Assembly: GCF_050947875.1 (NCBI RefSeq)
Contig: NW_027460291.1
Location: forward strand, 22,403,368-22,467,367
From: Dermacentor variabilis
Taxonomy: Eukaryota; Arthropoda; Arachnida; Ixodida; Ixodidae
DNA length: 64,000 nucleotides
Direction of reading: 5' to 3'
Positions 51,081-61,621 of this stretch are shown here, piece after piece. A program made the translations under genes and the position numbers. The first letter of the stretch is position 1. Every line of letters starts with the position of its first letter. The notes below the pieces were generated by a model. That model saw only the letters and a program-made list of their open reading frames with translations, ran no database searches and was not told the origin of the DNA.

Positions 51081-51538
51081 TCATTGTACTGCATCCATTT
51101 CATTCCCACACTATTGCCTAGCTGCTCCTACAGACTGCCCACTCTGGAAATTCATTGGCACGACTAACACATGGGGTCAGACACATGTCGTTTGGCCTTG
51201 TGTTTGCGATACAGCTTTTGCTTCAAGTATGAACCTGAGAACCAAGTTCTGCCAAGCAGGCATAATGGTGAGGTGCATACACACCATCCAAGGTTGAGAG
51301 GACTATGTGTGACACCAAAGAGGAGGAAGACCAACAAGGTGCAGAAAAGTTAATCCCTGTATGCAGCCCAACGAAACAAAGGCAAACACATATTCAAGAA
51401 AGCATGCTGTCAGGCTCTCTCACAAGAGAGAAGATATTAAACAGGTGTTCAATAACATCAGAGGCATTAAAAGCATGCTAAAGAGCAACACATGGAGCTA
51501 TTGTGTAATCAAGCAGTACAGAAGCCATATGTTAATAC
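51081..51538. other. Stretch without supported gene
   Basis: No convincing frame. If the exon at 50,793 is real, this would be intron of that gene. Confidence 0.3.
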
Positions 51539-51700
51539 TGTTACATGTAAAAAGACACAGATGAAAGAGGCTATTTACAGGCTATTTACACTGGAGCCAG
51601 ACAGCCAGGCCGACACTCGCCCGCACCAAGGAACAGACCAACTTCATCGTCGTCCTCGCAGCGGCTCGCCTCTTGAGTATCTCCCGATAATATCGTAATA
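51539..51700 (-). repeat. 3' LTR (162 bp) of deleted element
   Basis: On the plus strand TGTTACATGTAAAA ... ATATCGTAATA; on the element strand it starts TATTACGATATT and ends GTAACA. A polypurine tract adjoins its start. The outer flank shows no clean target duplication with the partner LTR. Confidence 0.75.
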
Positions 51701-51737
51701 CTACCCCCCCTGCGGCAAAAGCGCCGTCACGGTGCTG

Positions 51738-54070
51738 TTAAATATCCAGGGCGCGTGGAGAGTTGTAGGGCTCTAGTCGGGCGATGTGGACAATGTCACT
51801 GGTTGTTACCGCGGAGGACGCAGTGGGCGTGGCTAGAACGATTTCATAAGTGACATCGGTCACTTGGCGGAGCCCGCGATATGGGCCTGTATAACAGGAG
51901 AGCAGGTTCTTACAAAGGCCAACTTTACGCGAAGGTGACCAAAGCAACACGAGGTGCCGGGCACAAAATGGACATCACGGTGACAGAGGTCGTAGCGTTG
52001 CTTCAGTTTGTCTTGAGACACTTGAAGACGAACGCACGCAAGTTGGCGAGCATGGTCAGCACGGGCGCTTGCATCACGGGCATAAGCGCTAGTTGAAGCT
52101 GTGGTGTACAGAAGCACAGTCTCTAGTAGTAGCATCGGTTCTTGGCCATACAAGAGGTAAAACAGGGAAAAGCCAGCAGTTTCGAGATGGGAAGAGTTGT
52201 ACGCAAAGGTAATGTAAGATAGAGCCAGGTCCCAGTCATGGTGGTCGTCTGAAACGTATTTCGATAGCATGTCTGTAAGGGTGCGGTTCAAACGCTCAGT
52301 GAGGCCATTCATTTGAGGGTGGTAGGAGGTGGTAAATTTATGCTGTATTGAGCAGGCACGCATGATGTCGTCAATGACTTTGGCCAGAAACGTAGGGCCA
52401 CGGTCTGTTAGCAATTGGCGCGGAGCACTATGCATCAAAATGATATCATGTAGAAGGAAGTCGGCAACATCAGTTGCGCAACCGGTCGGAAGAGCGCGGG
52501 TTATGGCTAGCGGGTCGCGTAGTCAGCCGTGACTGCAACCCACTTGTTTCCTGATGTAGATTCAAGAAATTGGCCGAGAAGGCCGAGAAGCCAACACAAT
52601 GGAAGGGCTCGGCAGGGATCTCGAGCGGCTGCAGGTAACCAGCAGGGAGCTGGGAAGGCTTCTTGCGTCGTTGGCAAAGTTCACAAGCGGCGACGTAACG
52701 TCGTACGGAACGGGCAAGGCCCGGCCAGAAAAAACGGCGACGTACACGGTCACAGGTTCGAGATACGCCGAGGTGTCCTGCCATTGGTGCGTCGTGAAGC
52801 TCTTCTAGAACGGTTGAGCGGAGGTGTTTAGGTATGACAAGTAGGAACTCAGAGCCGTCCGGATGAAGGTTGCGATGGTACAGAGTACCGTCGTGGAGGA
52901 CGAAGAGGCGTAGAGAGGCATCGGCCGGAGAGTGTTCCAAACGGTCAATGAGTGCTCTGATGTAGGCGTCACGACATTGCTCGTCGGCGAAATGAAGCAG
53001 CTGTGATACAGAGAATACGCAAGCAGCACTCGTAATATCGGAGGAGTCAGGATTGTCAACAGGGTAACGCGACAAGCTGTCAGCGTCTTGGTGCAGCTGG
53101 CCAGACTTGTAGACCACGGAATATGAAAATTCTTGTAGCCTCAAAGCCCATCGACCAAGCCGGCCTGTAGGATCTTTTAGCGATGAGAGCCAGCAGAGAG
53201 CGTGACGGCCAGTGACTACGAAAAAAGGGCGACCGTAAAGGTAAGGACGGAACTTCGCAACCGCCCAGACAACAGCAAGGCACTCTCGTTCCATAATGGA
53301 ATAGTTGCGCTCCGATGGTGCTAGGAGGTGGCTCGCATAAGCAATAACTCGATCCTGGCCCCGCTGACGCTGGGCTAAGACGGCACCTACGCCATGACCG
53401 CTGGCATCTGGACGCAATTCTGTAGGGGCGTCAGGGTCGAAGTGGGCGAGAATGGGTGGTGAGGTTACAAGAGTGATGAGACGAGAGAAGGCGGCGGCTT
53501 CTGAAGTGACCCACGAGAATTGTACGCCTTTCTGCAAAGATTAGTGAGGGGTCTAGCAACTGTCGCAAAATCTGGAACAAAACGACGAAAGTACGAGCAT
53601 AGTCCTACAAAACTTTGGACGTCTGCGGCTGTCTTCAGAACCAGAAAGTCTCGGACAGCGCGAGTTTTGTCGGGATCAGGCTGTACTCCGGAAGTGTCAA
53701 AGAGATGGCCCAGAAGAGTAACTTGACGGTGCCCAAAACGACATTTGGACGAGTTAAGTTGCAGCTTTGCCTTTCGAAATACATCAAGTGTAGTTGTTAG
53801 ATGCTCAATGTGAGTGTCGAACGTTGGCGAGAAGACGATGACGTCGTCGAGGTAGCAGAGGCATGTGGACCATTTGAAACCTTGGGGTAAGGAGTCCATC
53901 ATACACTCAAAGGTGGCAGGGGCGTCACATAATCCAAACGGCATTACTTTAAATTGGTATAGGCCATCAGGTGTGATGAACGCGTTTTTTTTTTCTGTCC
54001 ATATCGTTAACAGCAATCTGCCAGTATCCAGAATGAAGATCAATAGAAGAGAAATAGCTCCTCCAGCTCC
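51738..54070 (-). pseudogene. Pol remnant: partial RT, RNase H, integrase
   Basis: Minus-strand order: SSIDLHSGYWQIAVND, frameshift in an A-run at about 53,985-53,994, FITPDGLYQFKVMPFGLCDA, CYLDDVIVFS (catalytic YLDD), LLGHLFDTSGVQPDPDKTRA. RNase H: LRPDASGHGVGAVLAQRQRG, NYSIMERECLAVVWAVAKF, VVTGRHALCWL (Gly where Asp is usual). Integrase: HDAPMAGHLGVSRTCDRV, CELCQRRKKPS, a frameshift near 52,500, LLTDRGPTFLAKV (Asp), PQMNGLTERLNRTL (Glu) and the tail VHIARLEPYNS. The frameshifts and the missing 5' half make it inactive. Confidence 0.85.
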
Positions 54071-54077
54071 ACCAGAA

Positions 54078-54236
54078 TGTTACGTGTAAAAAGACACAGA
54101 TGAAATAGGCTATTTACAGGCTATTTACACTGAAGTCAGACAGCCAGGCCGACACTCGCCCGCGCCAAGGCACAGACCAACTTCGTCGTTCTCGCGGCAG
54201 CTCGTCTCTTGAGTATCTCCTGATAATATCGTAATA
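54078..54236 (-). repeat. 5' LTR (159 bp) of deleted element
   Basis: On the plus strand TGTTACGTGTAAAA ... ATATCGTAATA, with a 3-base gap relative to its partner. On the element strand a PBS-like TTCTGGTGGAGCTGG begins immediately after GTAACA. Confidence 0.75.
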
Positions 54237-54256
54237 ATATCTTGAGAAATATTTAC

Positions 54257-54412
54257 TGTACTGTAAAATAAGGAGCAGCGGGGCTCTGGCTAGGAGAGAG
54301 ACAAAGATGACGAGACAGAAAAACCTTGTCTCAGTGCTCGATCGGCTGTACTACCTGTCACTGCTCTATTGTTCTAGCCGCGAACACTTACTGCCCAAAG
54401 TGTTTCGCGACA
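54257..54412 (+). repeat. 5' LTR (156 bp)
   Basis: TGTACTGTAAAATAAGGAGC ... GTGTTTCGCGACA. Only 20 bases separate it from the oppositely oriented element that ends at 54,236. Confidence 0.75.
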
Positions 54413-54482
54413 TCTGGTAGAGGTGCTGGACCTTTTGCAAACCCGGAACTTCAGAGCCGGATGATCCCTGTCACATCTCCCA

Positions 54483-55792
54483 TGCCTGAGGAGACTAGTC
54501 CTACCGATCCACCCCAGGCACCATCTGGGGTGCGCCTCGGGTGCACCGCCTGTCCTGGTGCGCCACGCTAACGGGATCTTCCCATATTCAATGGCACTAA
54601 TGATCATGACGTAGAAGACTGGCTGTCATCGTACAACCGAGTGAGTGCCCACAACAAATGGACTGAAGCTGACAAGCTTGGTTACGTACCATTCTACCTT
54701 TCCGGGGTCGCCCATCTTTGATTCCGAAACCATGAGGCTGACTTTTCCACCTGGACAGCACTACGAACGACACTTCAAGCAGTCTTCGGTTGCCCTGCTG
54801 TGTGCAAACTTCGGGCTGAACAACAGCTTCACTGTTGTGCCCAACAAAAGGGCAAAACCTTTACCAGCTACATTGAAGATGTAGTTCACATTTGCCAGCA
54901 TATCAACCCAGGTATGACCGAAGATGACAAGGTCAAGAACATCTTGAAAGGCATAGAAGATGACACCTTCCAAATGCTCTTGGCAAAGAATGCTCAGACG
55001 GTCAACGACCTCACAACGCTTTGCCAGAGCTACGAGGAGCTACGAAAACAACAGCTTTCTACGCGCCGAGCTCTTGCTCCGGACATCGCGTTTTCAGCTC
55101 TCAGTGATGGTGTCAGTGTTACACCTTGCAGTTCAGCAATCTTTGACCATCTCAAGCAATTTGTACGAGAAGAAGTGGCACGCCAACTCTCTCTTCTGCC
55201 AGTTCTGCCAGTAAGTCCAGCGTCAGAGTCGCCCTTGTATCCCGATCTCTGTCAGGTGATACAAGAACAAGTCGCTAACGCCGTACCCACTTGCTCATGA
55301 ACAGCCTCCTACGCCTATTTCACTTATGTACGCTGCCGTTGTTGCGAATCCAAGGCCTCCATCTGCAGCTATTCAATCCAGACTTACCAGCGCCTTTCCC
55401 TCACCTCCGCAAGCAGCTGAAACATATGCACCTACAAGCAGCTACTGGCCACCACAGCAGCCTGTGCGCCCACCTCGCCAATATTTCCATCAGTCTCCGC
55501 CTGCTGTTCTCAAACCATGGCGCACCCATGTCAACTGGCCTATCTGTTATTCATGCAGCCTGCCTGGGCATGTAGCGCAGCTTTGCCGCCGGTGCGGATG
55601 GTATCCTTCAGATTCTTTGAGGGCACAAAGCAACGGTTTCAACTCTCTGTCCCATTCCGCTACTGCCGCTCAGCCCTTTGAAGCCTCGCCTCCTGCTTCC
55701 CGAACCTTCAATGCCCGTTGGTCTCAGTCTGCTCGTCGGCGTTCTCTGTCGCCGCTTATCCGTCGCCCTGAAGCCATCCGAAAGGAAAACTA
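54483..55792 (+). pseudogene. Gag with zinc knuckle, broken
   Basis: From about 54,483 (MPEETSPTDPPQAP) the frame hits a stop at 54,570, then RDLPIFNGTNDHDVEDWLSS, YNRVSAHNKWTEADKLGYVP, a stop at 54,717, FSTWTALRTTLQAVFG, an open frame 54,800-55,300 (AEQQLHCCAQQKGKTFTSYI, MTEDDKVKNILKGIEDDTF, NDLTTLCQSYEELRKQQLST), and, after a frame change, CYSCSLPGHVAQLCRRCG (about 55,545-55,600). The layout matches the gag at 24,017, so the two elements belong to one group. Stops make it inactive. Confidence 0.8.
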
Positions 55793-56400
55793 AGGACCGC
55801 AGTTCCGGAGGCAAGAACTGCGATCTCAACGAACTCCTCAAGACCTCATTTATTTCCTGCAAACGTCCTTGCAGTTTATGCAGAAGACATTGCCATTCAT
55901 GTGCTTGTAGACACAGAAGCAGCAATATCAGTGATTTCGGAGCAGCTTCGTCTTAACCTTAGAAAAGTCGCAACACCATATTCTGCCATTTCATTATGTA
56001 CAGCAAGCGCTGTGCCGATTGAACCCTTAGGGAAGTTTACCGTGCATGTTGTTATAAGCGGCACTTTCTACCATACTGAGTTCATTGTTCTGCCTCGCTG
56101 CTCCCATGCCATGATTTTAGGATGGGACTTCCTGTCCTCTCATCATACCGTTATAGATTGTGCCCCTGCTGAGCTCACGCTATCACCATTCGGCAACAAC
56201 GTTTTTGAAGATACTGATATACTGATGACACTTCTGGTCGTGTGTTCGTCACCGCCAACACTGAGATTCCTCCATACTCTGCCGCACTTGTACCCGTTTC
56301 CTGCGTTTGGGTTTTCCAACCCCACAGTTTTTTTCACACCGTCTAAGCTTGTTGCTCGCTGTCATCCCTTCTTGCTTCCTTTTGCCCTTCTTGCCATTTG
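55793..56400 (+). pseudogene. Protease and following spacer
   Basis: IHVLVDTEAAISVISEQLRL places the catalytic Asp at 55,910-55,912, but the usual DTGA reads DTEA. FIVLPRCSHAMILGWDFLSS follows, the normal C-terminal half of a retropepsin. The frame drifts after about 56,250 and stops at 56,401. Loss of the active-site Gly suggests an inactive enzyme. Confidence 0.75.
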
Positions 56401-56512
56401 ACAAGGTTCCAGCGCACTCTATGTATCGAACCTGTGTCCTTGCCCTGCTATCCTGCTCCACGATGAGTATCTTGGTTATGCTGACGAAATCGAACCAAGC
56501 TTCCTTTATGAT

Positions 56513-57676
56513 GTGCCCAACAACCCGGCTTCTCCTCCGGCTGATGCTCTGGCCCTTCAAGTTTCTGCTCCCATGCCGCCGTGTGACCCAACATTTTCCC
56601 GGTGTATTGATCCCAACCTCATTCCAGGTCAGCACGCCCAGATCGTTGATGTCTTTGACCGCTTTCGCACGTCATTCGACCTACAACAATCTCGCTTAGG
56701 CCGTACTTCCACTGTTGTCCATCACCCATGGATTGATGCAGACACAGAGAAAGACCCATGGATTGTGTCCATGCTGAGTTTCTTGTCCACCCCATCGCCA
56801 CCCACTATCAGTCGTGCATTACGTCGCCAAGCACATCACTTCTCCATTCGTGATGGGCTCTTGTACCGTCGTAACTACCGCCCGGATGGCTGCAAATGGT
56901 TGCTTGTCATCCCTCGGCACCTGCGTTTGGATATTTGTGCAGCATTCCACAACGACCCCCAGTGCGCGCATGCAGGTGTACTGAAGACATACACGTGTCT
57001 ACGCCTTCGTTACTACTCGCGGGGGATGTATCAATTCATCCATCATTATGTCCGCTCCTGTCTCGTTTGCCACAAAGATCCCCCTCGTTGTACAACCACC
57101 CCATTGCAGCCTTTGCCTTGCCCAGCACATGCTTTTGATCGAGTAGGCATCGACATTTACGGACCTCTGCCAACCACATCCGACGGCAATCGCTGGGTAA
57201 ACGTGGCCATCGACCATCTTACGCGCTCTGTGGAAACTTCCCCTTTGTCCAGCGCTTCTACATGTGACGTCGCCTGGTTTCTCCTGCACCACATCAACCT
57301 TCGCCAAGGAGCTCCCAGGGAATTACTCAGTGACAGAGGCCGCAACTTCCTCTCTGATGTCATCGAGGCTCTCCTCAAAGAATGCTGCAACATTCATCAC
57401 ACCACTACTGCATATCATCCGCAGACTAATGGCATGACTGAGCACTTTAATAGCACTCTTGGTGACATGCTGGCCATGTACGTTGCATCCAACCAAAGCA
57501 AATGGGACCACGTTCTACTATTTCTGCCCTACGCTTACAATACCACCACACAGTCTACCACAGGATTTTCGCCCTTCTTTCTCCTGTACAGACACGAACC
57601 TTTTTCCACAATGGATACTATCCTTCCGTACCACCGTGACACCCCGGAAACTTATCCGAAGCTGCTGCACACGTAG
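56513..57676 (+). CDS. Integrase frame fused to pre-RT segment, RT absent
   Basis: 387 open codons. The N-terminal part ([36 protein letters not shown]) is the stretch that normally precedes RT. It continues directly as [19 protein letters not shown], the stretch that normally follows RNase H. The integrase is then complete: [45 protein letters not shown] (Asp), [13 protein letters not shown] (Asp), [17 protein letters not shown] (Glu), [20 protein letters not shown]. The frame ends at 57,676; the C-terminal domain (GSLVWLWVPAPTPGLS, ISHVQRLKLYYDPP) continues in another frame to about 58,040. Keeping this frame open after RT loss is notable but may be chance. Confidence 0.8.
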   Translation: MPNNPASPPADALALQVSAPMPPCDPTFSRCIDPNLIPGQHAQIVDVFDRFRTSFDLQQSRLGRTSTVVHHPWIDADTEKDPWIVSMLSFLSTPSPPTISRALRRQAHHFSIRDGLLYRRNYRPDGCKWLLVIPRHLRLDICAAFHNDPQCAHAGVLKTYTCLRLRYYSRGMYQFIHHYVRSCLVCHKDPPRCTTTPLQPLPCPAHAFDRVGIDIYGPLPTTSDGNRWVNVAIDHLTRSVETSPLSSASTCDVAWFLLHHINLRQGAPRELLSDRGRNFLSDVIEALLKECCNIHHTTTAYHPQTNGMTEHFNSTLGDMLAMYVASNQSKWDHVLLFLPYAYNTTTQSTTGFSPFFLLYRHEPFSTMDTILPYHRDTPETYPKLLHT

Positions 57677-58044
57677 AAGAGTGTCGCAAGCTATCCCGTA
57701 TATTTACGCCAGAAGACCAGCAACGCCAGAAGCACCATCGAGAAACTTCCCATGCTCCTGTATCCTATGCTCCTGGCTCGCTAGTGTGGCTTTGGGTTCC
57801 AGCCCCTACCCCTGGACTGTCACCGAAACTCGCGTCAAAGTACCAGAGCCCATACCGCGTGATCAACCAAATGTCTCCAGTGAACTATATCGTGGAACCC
57901 CTCGAGCTACCTTTGGATCATCACCGTCGAGGACACGAAATTTCGCATGTCCAGCGTCTCAAGCTGTACTATGATCCGCCTGTGTTGTCCTACCCGCTAC
58001 CCGTAGGTCGCCGGGATGGCTTCCTCTTCTGTGAGGAAGATAAC
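57677..58044 (+). pseudogene. Integrase C-terminal domain in shifted frame
   Basis: SYAPGSLVWLWVPAPTPGLS, YQSPYRVINQMSPVNYIVEP and HEISHVQRLKLYYDPPVL are the expected C-terminal integrase blocks. The last codons run into the 3' LTR. GTGAGGAAGATAAC just before it is a purine-rich tract. Confidence 0.75.
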
Positions 58045-58197
58045 TGTACTCTCAAATAAGGAGCAGTGGGGCTGTGGCTAGGAGAGAGACGATGACAAGA
58101 GAGAAAAACCTTGTTTTGGTGCTTGATCGGCTGTACTACCTCTCGCTGCTCTATTGTTCTAGTTGCAAAAGCTTACTGCCCAAAGTGTTTCGTGACA
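58045..58197 (+). repeat. 3' LTR (153 bp)
   Basis: TGTACTCTCAAATAAGGAGC ... GTGTTTCGTGACA. It carries a 3-base deletion and about 15 substitutions against the 5' LTR. Confidence 0.75.
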
Positions 58198-58780
58198 CTA
58201 CAAAGATTCCACGGCTGCCTTGATTCTCCAGAAAAAAAGTAGAGACTTACCTATCAAGGAAAGGGTCAGGCAACAAGACAGAATCTCTCCAACGCTATTC
58301 ACTGCATGCTTATAAGTATTCAAGCTATTAGACTGGGAAGGCTGAGGAGTGATGATCAATGGCGAATATCTCAACAACCTTTGGTTTACTGATGAATTTG
58401 TCCTAATCAGCAATACTGGGGCTGAATTGCAATAAATGATTGAGGGCCAGTATTGCCAGTGAGCCCCTAAAGTCTGTGCAGGAGTATTTTTATCTAGGTC
58501 AATTACTCACAGGGGACCCAGACCACGAGAAGGAAACTTACAGAAGAATAAAAATGGGTTGGAGTGCATACGGCAGGCCTTAACAAATCATGATTGGAAG
58601 CTTACCACTGTTGTTGAAAATAAAAGTGTACAATCATTGCATTCTACTGGCGCTAACGTTTGGGGCAGAAACTTGGAGGTTAACAAAGAAGCTCAAGAGC
58701 AAGTTAAGGACCGCGCAAAGAGCTATGGAATGAAAAATGTTAGGTGCAACATTATGAGACAGGAAGAGAGTGGTGTGGAT
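58198..58780 (+). pseudogene. Old RTE copy, left part
   Basis: The nucleotide sequence follows the RTE at 20,260-20,900 in degraded form: AAAGGGTCAGGCAACAAGAC (RQGD region), CTCCAACGCTATTCACTGCA, ATGGCGAATATCTCAACAAC, ACTCACAGGGGACCCAGACC and TTGGGGCAGAAACTTGGAGG (TYGAETWR). Stops and indels are frequent. It is split by a foldback element at 58,781 and resumes at 59,403. Confidence 0.75.
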
Positions 58781-59402
58781 CATAGAGTTTCCTACAAGAA
58801 TTACTAGAGGGAACTCTGGCGCTAGTGTCTACGGGAGCTGCAATGGGAGCGGTTGTCCCAGCATGGGAATTATGGGAAGTACATGGATTTGCCTAAACTT
58901 CGTCATTTTGGCTTCAAACGGCTTTGTAAACTCGTCATTTTCAACAGTATATTGCGCAACAAATAATTAAATAAACATCATTAAAATTGCCCGACGGCAG
59001 GATTCGAACACAGGGACTCTAGCATAGAAACCTGATATTGAAACCATTATTCCACGGACGCAAGTATCGACAAGCCAATGAAACGCCCTTATGAATTTAT
59101 CGCGGGCATGCCAGTGCCTTGAGACGCTTGGCGCGTTTTGATTTGGCCACCTGGACAAGCTCAATCGTTGTAATTAATAGCAATTGCACGCGTTCCCGGC
59201 GTCTTCTGCACTTTGAAGAATATAGATTGCGCCGAAATATACGACAATAAGATTTATATAACGTAATATACAAAGCCACAAGAACGTCTGAATCCACAAG
59301 CACGAAGATCAGACAAATCCATGTACTTCCCATCATTCCCATGGTAGGACAACGACTGCAGCGCCAGAGTTCCCTCTAGTAATTCTTGTAGGAAACTCTA
59401 TG
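58781..59402. mobile_element. 8-bp-TSD foldback element, copy 1 (622 bp)
   Basis: The ends CATAGAGTTTCC and GGAAACTCTATG are exact inverses; the inverted homology extends inward through TAGAGGGAACTCTGGCGC and further, past 80 bases with interruptions. GTGTGGAT flanks both sides (58,773-58,780 and 59,403-59,410). An 8-bp duplication fits hAT-type transposition. No transposase is present. A tRNA-like sequence lies inside on the minus strand. Confidence 0.85.
58988..59063 (-). other. tRNA-like sequence inside the foldback element
   Basis: The minus strand reads TGGAATAATGG (A-box-like, 59,044-59,054) and GTTCGAATCC (B box, 59,000-59,009), about 35 bases apart as in tRNA genes. Copy 2 has TGGCATAATGG at 61,943 on its plus strand. 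It may be a captured tRNA or SINE head giving the element a pol III promoter. Confidence 0.5.
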
Positions 59403-59690
59403 GTGTGGATAAGAGAGCAAATGGGGATAGCCAATATTCTAGTTGACATTCACATAAAAAAAATGGAGCTGGACAGGCCCTGTAATGCGTAAGGCAGATA
59501 ACCGGTGGACGATTAGAGTTACAGAATTGGTGCCAAGAGAAGGAAAGCGCAGTCGAGGACGGCAGAAAATTAAGTGGGGTGATGAAATTAGGAAATTTGC
59601 AAGCAGAGGTTGGCATCAGCTAACTGGGAAAGGTCTTCGTTCTGCAGGGAACATAAAAATAGGCTGATAATGATGATGAAAGACCAACAC
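59403..59690 (+). pseudogene. Old RTE copy, 3' end
   Basis: Continues with GTGTGGATAAGAGAGCAAAT, then an open stretch (DNRWTIRVTELVPREGKRSR, GRQKIKWGDEIRKFASRGWH) and the 3' end AGGCTGATAATGATGATGA at about 59,664-59,682. This is the conserved C-terminus of RTE pol. Confidence 0.8.
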
Positions 59691-61621
59691 CAAGTTAATG
59701 AACCTGGTGAAGAATGTTTCCAAGACTCAATTTACATTTAGTATTTGGCAGAAGAATGTTTGTCATTAGCAGAGAAAATGACAGATGAAGTTTCTGACTT
59801 TGAACTTGACACCCAATCCTTGGCATTATTATAATCAAACGTCACAGAATGAAAGTTTTTCTGCATGTTTTCGCTGTTTCTGGGCAGAAAAAGTTTTCAA
59901 GGCGCATTAGAAGCAGTCTGGTTCTGCCAGAATACAATGTAGTCCTTTTCTTTTGACAGACTAACACGAAGCAGATGCTGTCTACAATAACGAGAAGCTA
60001 GCGCAGGAATTTGAAGCCAGTCTTCACTTTAGCATCTTTACACAAGACTGGTGAAGCTGGTGTTTTCAGAAGCATAATTTATCAACCCAGCTTAGCTTAG
60101 CATGACTGTTTAGTGACCGTTTAATAATAACACCGACACTACCTGGAGATCCAAGCAACACCACTGCACTGCGAGCACTATGGCTGTATGACAACATATA
60201 AAGAGGCAAACATTATTGTGGCACACTGACAAAGGAAATTGTACGGGCATGCATAATGCATAAAAAAAAGCTACAAATGTACAAGCTTACAATCGGTGAC
60301 ACTGTTGGCAAAAAAATTTCATATCTCAATGATCACGCGTATTCTTATGCAGAGGCAAGTACGTGTTGTAAGCTTCATATACTTTTGCACACAAATAAAT
60401 GGTGAATTTAAAGTCAGCACACTTTTTATGTCCCTGCACTGCACTGCTCACTGCACTGTTTTCTCATCAGCCATTTCAGGGCGTTTTTATTTTTATACCC
60501 CCAACACAGTCCTACAGATTCAAGAAACGTACTGTAAAGCAAAGAGGTTTAGGTAGAAAATTGTTAAACACATAATGAAATAGAAATTAATGAGAAATCC
60601 AAGTTTCACCTCTAGCTTTTAGAATGCACGATAGATTTGCTTTCAGCATCACGACAGTGCATTTTGTGGCTCTTTTCTATTCAAATGCATGTGCACATTT
60701 TGTACCTTGCAATACACTGGACACACGAAGTCAAGTACTGGCACCCCTGTGCAACTTTCACCCCTATGTTCTGAAACATTCCTTCACTCAAGAAAGGATG
60801 ATAGTGCCCTTCCTCAACTGGTTAGATGAGTGAAGTCAGTAAGTTAACAAGGATTCATGTACAAAATACACAAAGGTATTGGAATAAGTTGTAGTTGAGA
60901 AAGTAGTTGGAATGATTAAATACCTTAATAACCACGGAAGGCGGCAGCAATACGAAGAGAATGCAGGATGGGAAGCATAACATCACTGTCAAGCACAAAG
61001 ACAAGTGAGCCTTTTATATACAAATGTTGCATGATGATTGCATGTTGGGAACTTGTCCCTCTTTGTTAAGAGCACGACATGCAACTGCTTGCTAATCTAT
61101 TGCATGTCACTTAACGGCATGCAGCTGCTATTTTCTTTTCGTGTGTTGGTCTTAACAAACTTCAGTTGTTAGACAATGCTCGTCCTGTGAACTTCTCTTT
61201 CTGTTGCTGTTACCTTCCACACTGACTTAAATAACATAGAAGTAGACAATGATGTGGAGACAAATCTCGTCTTTTCCTTAAAATGAATTTCCACGTAGCA
61301 TTTCCAACACTAATGCTCAACTAAAGTAGCCACACTGACACTTAACAGTTAATCCTGGGGAACCAAAGAGCGTTACTGAGCAGCAGCGGCTTCTCCAGTC
61401 AAGGGTTGGCACCGCACTCTATGCAGTGAAGTTGAGAAAGAGCTTCAAGACCCACTTGGGAACAAGGCGGTCAGTGTTCTGAAACACGAGAGGCTCTGGG
61501 AAATGCTTCTCTCAAGTGTCTCGAGCATCAGAATGCCAGGAATTTCCTCCAATGGTGCCTAGAAACAACTCTTGTCACTCAGATGCCAAAGCTTTCTGCA
61601 AAGGCTGCCCATACTGTTAGG
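59691..61621. other. Long stretch without supported gene
   Basis: AT-rich with only short frames. CACTGCACTGCTCACTGCACTG at about 60,434 is a small direct repeat. Nothing else is supported. Confidence 0.3.

Larger units (their letters stand above)
51539..54236 (-). mobile_element. Internally deleted Ty3/gypsy element lacking gag and protease
   Basis: Both LTRs are present (51,539-51,700 and 54,078-54,236; about 92% alike). On the minus strand the 5' LTR is followed by only about 17 leader bases (TTCTGGTGGAGCTGGAG), and then the frame is already inside RT (YFSSIDLHSGYWQ). Leader, gag, protease and the RT N-terminus are gone. RT, RNase H and integrase remain. A purine tract (GCAGGGGGGGTAG) adjoins the 3' LTR at 51,701-51,713. 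Confidence 0.8.
54257..58197 (+). mobile_element. Internally deleted Ty3/gypsy element lacking RT and RNase H
   Basis: LTRs at 54,257-54,412 and 58,045-58,197 (about 90% alike by eye). TCTGGTAGAGGTGCTGG after the 5' LTR is PBS-like. Gag, a CCHC knuckle, protease and a long integrase frame are present, but the integrase N-terminal region joins directly to the pre-RT segment, so RT and RNase H are deleted. The flanks TTAC (left) and CTAC (right) may be a decayed 4-bp target duplication. Confidence 0.8.
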
